Notes under the pieces: generated by a model
Database searches by the model: none
Seen by the model: the letters and a program-made list of their open reading frames with translations, nothing else
Told to the model about the DNA's origin: nothing
Program-made: the position numbers and the translations under genes
Shown: piece by piece, positions 1 through 4,957 of the stretch
Layout of the letters: every line of letters starts with the position of its first letter
Numbering within the stretch: the stretch's first letter is position 1
Assembly: GCA_019414325.1 (NCBI GenBank)
Contig: DXMG01000022.1
Coordinates: forward strand, 1-9,912
Length of the DNA stretch: 9,912 nucleotides
From: Collinsella sp.
GTDB lineage: Bacteria; Actinomycetota; Coriobacteriia; Coriobacteriales; Coriobacteriaceae
Direction: 5' to 3'

Positions 1-1448
1 TCCATATTATGCCGCCGGCGGGTTGGCTCAACGACCCCAACGGTCTTTGCCAAGCGGGTGGCGTGTTCCACGCTTATTTTCAATATGCGCCGTTTGATGT
101 TGAGGGTGGCGTTAAGGCCTGGGGCCATGCGACGAGTCGCGATCTTATGACGTGGGACTACGTTGGCGCCCCGCTGCTGCCCGACGAGCCGTTCGATTGC
201 CATGGCGTGTATTCGGGCTCCGCGCTTGCCGAGGACGGCCGCATTCGCGTACTGTACACGGGCAACGTTAAGCTTTCCGATGCAGACGGTACGTACGACT
301 ACGTCAATACCGGCCGCCGCGCCGATACTGTTTATGTCGAGAGCGTTGATGGCCTTGCCGGTCGGGAGTTCAGCCAAAAACGCGTGGTGCTATCGTCCGA
401 GGATTATCCCGAGGATTTGACCTGCCACGTGCGCGACCCCAAGGTGTGGCGCGATGCGGACGGTCGCTACCACATGGTGCTGGGCGCGCGTCGTCGCGTG
501 GATGGGCCGCATGTCGATAGTCGATTTTGCGCCATGCACGGCGAGGGCGCCGGGCGCGATGTGGGCGAGATCCTGGTGTACGGCTCGGCTGACATGCAGA
601 GTTGGGAGCTCGAGAGCCGCGTGTCTACGCCCGAGCGTTTTGGCTTTATGTGGGAGTGCCCGGGATACCTTGAGCTCGAGGCGGATGGCGGCGTGCCGGC
701 AAGGTTTCTGTCTTTCTCTCCCCAGGGGCTCGAGGGCGGTCGTTGGGACCGCGGCAATGTGTATGCAGCGGGCTACATGCCCGTTACGGGTAACATTACG
801 GGTGGCAAGGACGCTTATGAGCTGGGCGAGTTCCGCCTGTGGGACGCCGGTTTTGACTTCTATGCTCCTCAGGAGTTTACGTCCGAGGATGGTCGCCACA
901 TTTTGATCGGCTGGATGGGCATGCCCGATGAGCCGACCTATGGCAACGACCCCACCGTGGCGTGTGGCTGGCAGCACTGCATGACGGTGCCGCGTGAGCT
1001 TACAGTCGGTGCCGGCGGCGTGGTGCTGCAGCAGCCGGCGCACGAGATTGAGCACCATTATGCCTCGGTGCGTGTGGGGGAGGGCTCGTTGGAGGTTGCT
1101 GACGATACCTGCTTTGACGTTGTTGTTGACGGTGTCGACGGCGCTTTTACCGCGACCGTTGATGGCGAGCTGAAGCTGGCGTTTGTGTCCGCCGAGGGCG
1201 AACGGCCCTCGCGCTTTGAGATGCGTTTTACCGATGAGGGTCGCGCTTCTGCCGGCTGCGGTCGTACCGTGCGCTGGGAGCCCGTCGACGAGGTGCGCAA
1301 CGTGCGCATTGTTGGCGATGTCTCGTCGGTCGAGGTGTTTGTGAACGATGGCTCTCTCGTGTTTTCGACGCGCATCTATCCCGAGTCCTATGGCGTGACC
1401 GTTGACGCTCTGGGCGCGAATGTGACCTACCACGCGCTCAACATCTAG
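1..1448 (+). CDS. GH32 beta-fructosidase / sucrose-6-phosphate hydrolase, 5' end missing
   Basis: The protein hydrolyses terminal beta-fructofuranosyl bonds, most likely in phosphorylated or free sucrose in the cytoplasm. The reading frame is open to the left edge: codons for His-Ile precede the first in-window ATG (base 9), and HIMPPAGWLNDPNG matches the family's conserved opening, so that ATG is internal and about 20-40 residues are missing. Counting from it, all three GH32 catalytic motifs are present: WLNDPNG with nucleophile Asp9, RDP with transition-state Asp143, and WECP with acid/base Glu216. WGHATSRDL (about 38-46), YSGSA (68-72) and the C-terminal beta-sandwich motif SSVEVFVNDG are also typical. 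About 15 extra residues sit between YHMVLGA and ILVYGSADM (about 161-187), where simpler family members have a short turn. The exact substrate (sucrose, sucrose 6-phosphate, short fructans) cannot be decided, and a signal peptide cannot be excluded because the N-terminus is absent. A 13-bp hairpin follows the stop. Confidence 0.93.
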   Translation, partial: HIMPPAGWLNDPNGLCQAGGVFHAYFQYAPFDVEGGVKAWGHATSRDLMTWDYVGAPLLPDEPFDCHGVYSGSALAEDGRIRVLYTGNVKLSDADGTYDYVNTGRRADTVYVESVDGLAGREFSQKRVVLSSEDYPEDLTCHVRDPKVWRDADGRYHMVLGARRRVDGPHVDSRFCAMHGEGAGRDVGEILVYGSADMQSWELESRVSTPERFGFMWECPGYLELEADGGVPARFLSFSPQGLEGGRWDRGNVYAAGYMPVTGNITGGKDAYELGEFRLWDAGFDFYAPQEFTSEDGRHILIGWMGMPDEPTYGNDPTVACGWQHCMTVPRELTVGAGGVVLQQPAHEIEHHYASVRVGEGSLEVADDTCFDVVVDGVDGAFTATVDGELKLAFVSAEGERPSRFEMRFTDEGRASAGCGRTVRWEPVDEVRNVRIVGDVSSVEVFVNDGSLVFSTRIYPESYGVTVDALGANVTYHALNI

Positions 1449-1486
1449 GCGATTTGTCGCATATCGGCGCTATACTGCAGCCGTTG

Positions 1487-1524
1487 CCCACGATGCGGGG
1501 AACACCCGCATCGTGGGTTTTGTT
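1487..1524 (+). terminator. Hairpin after the GH32 gene, probable intrinsic terminator
   Basis: Two perfectly complementary 13-nt arms (CCCACGATGCGGG at 1487-1499 and its reverse complement at 1505-1517) enclose a GAACA loop and are followed by TTTTGTT. This is a reasonable intrinsic terminator for the GH32 transcript. It ends only about 4 bases before the ribosome-binding site of the next gene (GAAAGGAGG, 1528-1536). A TATACT hexamer at 1471-1476 could be a -10 box for the next gene, in which case the same hairpin would lie in that gene's 5' leader. I see no convincing -35 box for it. Confidence 0.6.
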
Positions 1525-1543
1525 AATGAAAGGAGGTTGCCGT

Positions 1544-2548
1544 ATGGGCGTACAACAGCTAGAAGAGGCTTGGGCTGCAAGGGCCGGCGCGCGTGAGGCG
1601 CGTCTTGTTGCGGCCCTGCATGTGCCGGCGGCGCTGTCTCTGTTGGGGATTGTGCGTCCCGGTGACCGCCTGGTGGCCTTTGCGGACGACTTTGCTGATG
1701 CGTTTGCGAGCGGCTTTGATTGCTGCGATGTCGCGCTGGTGGGCTCGTCGTCCGCCGAGGCGTTTGCCGCTGCGTCCGAGGGCTTTGATGCTTCGTTTGA
1801 TGTCGAGGGTCCGCACCTGTGGTGGTTTGTCAACTCCATCGGCGGGTTTGGTTTGTGCGTGCCCGATCTGCGTGCGCTGGGTCGTGCGGCTCGCGAGGCC
1901 CATGCGCTGCTGGTTGTGGACAACACCGTGGCGTCGGCTTTTGGCTGCGATCCGCTGCGTTTGGGTGCCGTGCTGTCGCTCGAGGCGCTCGACCGCGTGT
2001 GCGCCGGCAAGGCTCCGCGCAAGTTGGTTGCCGTATCGGTCGCGCGCTCGCAGCTCAAGCGCCATCGCGTGGATGCCGCGGCTGAGTGCGCGCATGCCCT
2101 GCTTGAGGGCTGTGGCTTGGCCAAGCTTGATATGCCTGCTGACGAGGCCGGTGTACTGGAGCGCGGGCTGGACTCGCTCGATGTCCGCATGCAGGCGCAT
2201 TTCGATCGCGCCCGTGCGCTAGCCGAGTATCTGGCCGCCAACGAGATGGTGCGCAGCGTGCGCTATCCCGGACTGAGCTCGCATCCTGATCATGCGGTTG
2301 CAACGGGAATCCTCGAGCACGGCTTTGGCCCGGCAGTTGAATTTGATCTTATCGAGCGCAGTGCGGGTGATTTCTTCGATGCTTTGCCGGGGGAGTTTCG
2401 TACATCGCCCGCCGGCGGCGCAACGACGCGCCTTTCGGCCACGCGCGGCAAGCAGGGGAGCACCATCCGCCTCTTCGCCGGCACCGACAACCCCCTGGTC
2501 GTAGCGTCCGTCCTAGACAACGCCCTCCGCAAATCAGCTACTCTTTGA
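1544..2548 (+). CDS. Degenerate Cys/Met-metabolism PLP-fold protein, probably lacking the PLP lysine
   Basis: This 334-residue protein resembles the cystathionine gamma-synthase / methionine gamma-lyase family (fold type I). The start is the ATG at 1544, preceded at 7 bases by GAAAGGAGG; an upstream in-frame ATG (1454) has no such site. Family-like parts are VVDNTVAS (124-131, Asp126 being the residue that normally contacts the PLP ring nitrogen), DPLRLGA (136-142), GLDSLDVRMQAH (208-219), YPGLSSHPDH (241-250) and a C-terminal IRLFAGTDNP (308-317) with the substrate-carboxylate Arg (Arg309). The usual H-S-x-T-K signature reads E-A-L-D-R here (147-151), so Arg151 stands at the Schiff-base lysine. 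The N-terminal Tyr-x-Arg phosphate-binding segment and the YGGTY and SPSNPT motifs are also absent, and the protein is some 50 residues shorter than usual. It is therefore probably not a normal PLP enzyme. The alternatives are a non-catalytic paralogue or an enzyme using a different lysine (Lys156 or Lys160 are near). Its 3' end overlaps the convergent regulator gene by 11 bp. Confidence 0.82.
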   Translation: MGVQQLEEAWAARAGAREARLVAALHVPAALSLLGIVRPGDRLVAFADDFADAFASGFDCCDVALVGSSSAEAFAAASEGFDASFDVEGPHLWWFVNSIGGFGLCVPDLRALGRAAREAHALLVVDNTVASAFGCDPLRLGAVLSLEALDRVCAGKAPRKLVAVSVARSQLKRHRVDAAAECAHALLEGCGLAKLDMPADEAGVLERGLDSLDVRMQAHFDRARALAEYLAANEMVRSVRYPGLSSHPDHAVATGILEHGFGPAVEFDLIERSAGDFFDALPGEFRTSPAGGATTRLSATRGKQGSTIRLFAGTDNPLVVASVLDNALRKSATL

Positions 2549-2882
2549 TGCTGGCGATGAGGGCGTTGGCTTTGGTGGCGATGACGTTGTTGATGTCGGC
2601 CTGTAGCTCCTCGTAGACCGCTATGGCTCGCTCGCCGGCGGGGGTGAGGGTGGATCCGCGGGCTCCGTCGCGCTCGATGAGCTTGCAGCCCAGCTGTCCT
2701 TCGGCCTCGTTCACAATGCGCCAGGCTTTGGAGTATGCCATGCCCATGCTCTTGGCGGCGCGGTTGAGCGAGTGCTCGCGGGCGATGCCCTGCAGCAGTA
2801 AGACGCAGCCGTGGCCGAACACGCCCGGCAGATCTTTGTCGCACGCTTGAATGACCAACTTTGCCGTCGTCTTGTACTCCAT
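2538..2882 (-). CDS. Small ModE-like winged helix-turn-helix regulator
   Basis: A 114-residue DNA-binding protein of the ModE N-terminal / LysR-type winged-helix class. Residues about 28-60 (LLLQGIAREHSLNRAAKSMG, then MAYSKAWRIVNEAE) form the helix-turn-helix, and LIERDGARGSTLTPAGERAI (69-88) is the wing with the characteristic LTPAGE. The molybdate-binding (MOP/TOBE) domains of full ModE are missing; only a short helical tail follows, so it is a single-domain form whose ligand, if any, is unknown. I chose the ATG at 2882-2880; a GTG at 2891-2889 would add three residues but lies only 2 bases from the GGGGAG ribosome-binding site at 2899-2894, which is 11 bases from the ATG. It is divergent from guaB, with which it shares a promoter region, and convergent with the PLP-fold gene, with an 11-bp overlap of stop regions. 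Targets are not evident from sequence. Confidence 0.82.
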   Translation of the reverse strand: MEYKTTAKLVIQACDKDLPGVFGHGCVLLLQGIAREHSLNRAAKSMGMAYSKAWRIVNEAEGQLGCKLIERDGARGSTLTPAGERAIAVYEELQADINNVIATKANALIASIKE

Positions 2883-2966
2883 GTGCTCCACGTCTCCCCG
2901 CTAAAGTGTTTGCTGGGCAAACGCAAAGCCTGCGTCAAACCCTCGTGTGCTCTTCTTAAATCATGC

Positions 2967-2975
2967 ATTGTAGCA
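2967..2975 (-). promoter_or_regulatory. Possible extended -10 promoter for the ModE-like regulator
   Basis: On the minus strand the sequence reads TGCTACAAT, a good extended -10 (TG-N-TACAAT, one change from TATAAT), about 85 bases upstream of the regulator start. No clear -35 box is seen, which is acceptable for an extended -10 promoter. It overlaps the proposed guaB -35 box. Confidence 0.4.
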
Positions 2976-2996
2976 GTCAAAGTGCGTTAAGATACT
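2968..2996 (+). promoter_or_regulatory. Possible guaB promoter
   Basis: TTGTAG (2968-2973) and GATACT (2991-2996) are 17 bp apart and resemble -35 and -10 boxes (3/6 and 4/6 matches). Start of transcription would fall near 3003, leaving a leader of about 70 bases before guaB. TAAGAT at 2988 is an alternative -10 but with a 14-bp spacer. The prediction rests on hexamer similarity and position only. Confidence 0.35.
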
Positions 2997-3005
2997 TCCC
3001 CAGTA

Positions 3006-3025
3006 TTGGGCGCCCAAGGTTGGGC
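3006..3025. promoter_or_regulatory. TTGGGC palindrome and repeat at the presumed guaB transcript start
   Basis: A perfect 12-bp palindrome, TTGGGCGCCCAA (3006-3017), is followed after two bases by a third copy of the half-site, TTGGGC (3020-3025). It sits just downstream of the proposed guaB -10 box, where a bound repressor would block initiation. It has no loop, so it is more credible as a DNA operator than as an RNA hairpin. A second short palindrome, CGACCGGTCG, lies at 3048-3057. The binding protein is unknown; the divergent regulator is one candidate. Confidence 0.3.
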
Positions 3026-3075
3026 TGGGTCCTACGAGGCCTGCAGCCGACCGGTCGCATGGAAAAAGGAGAAAC

Positions 3076-4587
3076 ATGGCTACGTTCTTTCCCGGTGAGT
3101 CCCACACGTTTTCGGAGTATCTGCTGGTCCCTGGTTACTCGTCCTCGCAGTGCATCCCCAACAACGTCTCTCTTAAGACGCCGCTAACCCGCTTTAAGCG
3201 CGGTGAGAAGCCGGCAATCACCTTGAACATCCCCATGGTTTCCGCCATCATGCAGTCCGTCTCGGGCGTCGACATGGGTGTCGCGCTCGCTACCGAGGGC
3301 GGCCTGTCCTTCATTTACGGTTCCCAGAGCGCCGAGTCCGAGGCCGCCATGGTCAAAGCCGTCAAGGATCACAAGGCTGGTTTCGTTCAGTCCGATTCCA
3401 CGCTGACCCCTGACATGACCATGGAGCAGGTCATCGAGCTCAAGGAGAAGACCGGCCACTCCACCATGCCGGTCACCGACGACGGCACTCCCAAGGGTAA
3501 GCTCCTGGGCATCGTCACCAGCCGTGACTATCGCCCCAGCCGCGATGACCACCAGACGAAGGTCTCCGAGTTCATGACCCCGCGTGAGCAGCTCATCGTG
3601 GGCGACAAGAACATCAGCCTTAAGGTTGCCAACGACGTCATCTGGGACAATAAGCTCAACGCCCTGCCCATCGTCGACGACTACGATCACCTCATGGGCA
3701 TCGTCTTCCGCAAGGACTACGACAGCCACAAGACCAACCCCAACGAGCTGCTCGACGGCGACAAGCGCTACATGGTCGGTGCCGGTATCAACACCCGCGA
3801 CTATGCCGAGCGCGTGCCGCTGCTCATCGAGGCCGGTGCCGATGTCCTGTGCATCGACTCTTCCGAGGGCTTCAGCGAGTGGCAGAAGCGCACCATCGAG
3901 TGGATCCGCGCCAACTACGGCGAGGACGTCAAGGTCGGTGCCGGCAACGTCGTCGACGCCGAGGGCTTCCGCTTCCTGGCCGACTGCGGTGCCGACTTCA
4001 TCAAGGTTGGTATCGGCGGCGGCTCCATCTGCATCACCCGTGAGACCAAGGGCATCGGCCGTGGTCAGGCCACCGCGCTGATCGACGTCTGCCGCGCTCG
4101 CGACGAGTACTACGAGGAGACCGGCGTCTACGTGCCCGTGTGCTCCGATGGCGGCATCGTCTACGATTACCACATGACGCTCGCCCTTGCCATGGGTGCA
4201 GACTTTATGATGCTGGGTCGTTACTTCGCCCGCTTTGACGAGAGCCCGACCGAGCGCGTCAACGTGAACGGTCAGTACATGAAGGAGTACTGGGGCGAGG
4301 GTTCTGCGCGTGCTCGCAACTGGCAGCGCTACGACCTGGGCGGCGCCGCGAAGCTTAGCTTCGTCGAGGGCGTCGACTCCTACGTTCCCTACGCCGGTTC
4401 CCTCAAGGACGGCGTGGGCGGCACGCTCTATAAGGTCAAGTCCACGATGTGCAACTGCGGTGCCCTCTCGATCCCCGAGCTCCAGGAAAAGGCACGCCTG
4501 ACCCTGGTGAGCTCGACCTCAATCGTCGAAGGCGGCGCCCACGACGTAGTCGTCAAGGATTCCCAGCAGAGCGTCAGCTACCGCTAA
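3076..4587 (+). CDS. guaB: IMP dehydrogenase
   Basis: Catalyses NAD-dependent oxidation of IMP to XMP, the committed step of GTP synthesis, as a cytoplasmic tetramer. The 503-residue protein starts at the ATG at 3076, 4 bases after AAAGGAG. It has the IMPDH beta/alpha barrel, interrupted by two CBS domains at about 103-155 and 162-215. The catalytic loop GIGGGSICITRE contains Cys319; Asp261 (CIDSSEG) is the NAD-side aspartate; Arg418-Tyr419 (NWQRYD) is the mobile flap dyad; CSDGG (356-360) binds the IMP phosphate region. Length and numbering of Cys319, Asp261, Arg418 and Tyr419 coincide with what I recall of the Tritrichomonas foetus enzyme, and Lys310 and Glu431, recalled as residues behind that enzyme's low mycophenolate sensitivity, are also present. 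Codons are strongly biased to C-ending forms, as in leuS and nusA, fitting high expression. It appears monocistronic: guaA is not adjacent, and structured non-coding DNA follows. Confidence 0.96.
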   Translation: MATFFPGESHTFSEYLLVPGYSSSQCIPNNVSLKTPLTRFKRGEKPAITLNIPMVSAIMQSVSGVDMGVALATEGGLSFIYGSQSAESEAAMVKAVKDHKAGFVQSDSTLTPDMTMEQVIELKEKTGHSTMPVTDDGTPKGKLLGIVTSRDYRPSRDDHQTKVSEFMTPREQLIVGDKNISLKVANDVIWDNKLNALPIVDDYDHLMGIVFRKDYDSHKTNPNELLDGDKRYMVGAGINTRDYAERVPLLIEAGADVLCIDSSEGFSEWQKRTIEWIRANYGEDVKVGAGNVVDAEGFRFLADCGADFIKVGIGGGSICITRETKGIGRGQATALIDVCRARDEYYEETGVYVPVCSDGGIVYDYHMTLALAMGADFMMLGRYFARFDESPTERVNVNGQYMKEYWGEGSARARNWQRYDLGGAAKLSFVEGVDSYVPYAGSLKDGVGGTLYKVKSTMCNCGALSIPELQEKARLTLVSSTSIVEGGAHDVVVKDSQQSVSYR

Positions 4588-4590
4588 GCG

Positions 4591-4687
4591 GCTTTCCCAA
4601 GCACCGCACCTTGCCGTTCAAACCGTCGCTCGCGTACCAAAGTACGCGTCGCTCTTCTTTCACAGCAATCTGCGGCACTTGGAAAAC
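4591..4687. repeat. ~97-bp imperfect palindrome downstream of guaB
   Basis: Starting 4 bases after the guaB stop, two arms of about 46 nt can be folded on each other. The outer parts (GCTTTCCCAAGCACCGCA at 4591-4608 and TGCGGCACTTGGAAAAC at 4671-4687) pair with few mismatches. The middle parts (TTGCCGTTCAAA against TTTCACAGCAA) pair loosely. The tip is a perfect 7-bp stem, CGCGTAC-CAAA-GTACGCG (4631-4648). A direct repeat CGTCGCTC flanks the tip (4624-4631 and 4647-4654). This looks like a dispersed palindromic intergenic element (REP/BIME or MITE-like), or a long 3'-end hairpin protecting the guaB mRNA. There is no U-run right after it, so it is not a typical terminator. Confidence 0.6.
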
Positions 4688-4707
4688 CCGACCATGCTTG
4701 GGCGGGT
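4686..4707 (+). other. Short hairpin next to the palindrome
   Basis: ACCCGACCA (4686-4694) and TGGGCGGGT (4699-4707) pair over 9 positions with one A-G mismatch around a TGCT loop. It directly adjoins the large palindrome and may be part of the same element or a weak terminator: the sequence after it, GACAATTTGT, has only a short T-run. Confidence 0.4.
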
Positions 4708-4746
4708 GACAATTTGTGGTTGATTCAAAACCACGTTATTTAGATA

Positions 4747-4790
4747 AAGCGAGATGCCCGCAAGTCGCAGGCATCTCGCTTGTCGTATTT
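4747..4790 (+). terminator. Probable guaB terminator hairpin
   Basis: A perfect 12-bp stem, AAGCGAGATGCC (4747-4758) with GGCATCTCGCTT (4770-4781), encloses an 11-base loop and is followed by TGTCGTATTT, a weak T-rich tail. On the opposite strand the hairpin is followed by TATCTAAATAAC, so it could act weakly in both directions. It lies about 160 bases after guaB and just before the proposed leuS promoter, the expected place for a terminator. The imperfect T-run lowers confidence. Confidence 0.55.
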
Positions 4791-4798
4791 GCTATCAT
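4790..4798 (+). promoter_or_regulatory. Extended -10 promoter for leuS
   Basis: TGCTATCAT is an extended -10 box (TG-N plus TATCAT, one change from TATAAT). Transcription would start near 4805, about 10 bases before the large inverted repeat, giving leuS a leader of about 150 bases. No good -35 is placed correctly; the preceding terminator hairpin occupies that position. The same TG-extended form is seen at the rimP promoter in this window. Confidence 0.45.
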
Positions 4799-4815
4799 CA
4801 GTCAAGTTAACCTTA

Positions 4816-4934
4816 GGGTCGGTCGGCTTAGCTTTGTTCGCTACAAGTTCCGCACGCAAAGAAGAGCACTAAATGTGCTCTTCGTCTTGCGCAGGACTGT
4901 CCGCAGTAGCGAATAAAGCTAAGCCGACCGACCC
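4816..4934 (+). repeat. 119-bp inverted repeat forming a long hairpin in the leuS leader
   Basis: The arms 4816-4844 and 4906-4934 are each 29 nt and complementary at 28 positions; the one exception (G4836 against T4914) becomes a G-U pair in RNA, so the RNA stem is continuous over 29 bp. Inside is a second nested hairpin: CGCAA/TTGCG (4855-4859 and 4887-4891) topped by a perfect 9-bp stem GAAGAGCAC-TAAAT-GTGCTCTTC (4861-4883). The right arm ends 11 bases before the leuS ribosome-binding site (AAAGGAG, 4946-4952). No T-box consensus (AGGGTGG...) and no run of Leu codons is visible, so it is not a recognised tRNA-sensing leader. It may be a regulatory or mRNA-stabilising leader, or a MITE-like insertion. 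No clear target-site duplication was found. Confidence 0.65.
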
Positions 4935-4947
4935 CAGCTATGATTAA
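4873..4947 (+). CDS. Possible 24-codon upstream ORF in the leuS leader
   Basis: An ATG located in the loop of the inner hairpin opens a frame of 24 residues (begins MCSSSCAGLSAV, ends KPTDPSYD) whose TAA at 4945-4947 overlaps the start of the leuS ribosome-binding site. Translation would unwind the right arm of the large hairpin and deliver ribosomes to the leuS start. There is only a weak possible ribosome-binding site (GAAGAG, 4861-4866), only one leucine codon, and no homology I recognise, so it may be chance. Confidence 0.15.
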   Translation: MCSSSCAGLSAVANKAKPTDPSYD

Positions 4948-4957
4948 AGGAGCTGAT

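Noticed and set aside
2947..2957. An 11-nt match (GTGCTCTTCTT) shared with the inner hairpin of the leuS leader in opposite orientation
   Set aside because: An 11-nt match in a 10-kb window is expected by chance.
3184..4173. Long minus-strand open frame opposite guaB
   Set aside because: Composition is the same Val/Leu/Asp/Gly shadow pattern, and guaB is certain on the plus strand.
4816..4957. T-box riboswitch upstream of leuS
   Set aside because: No AGGGTGG-type T-box sequence, no identifiable stem I with a Leu specifier, and no terminator with a T-run before the start codon.
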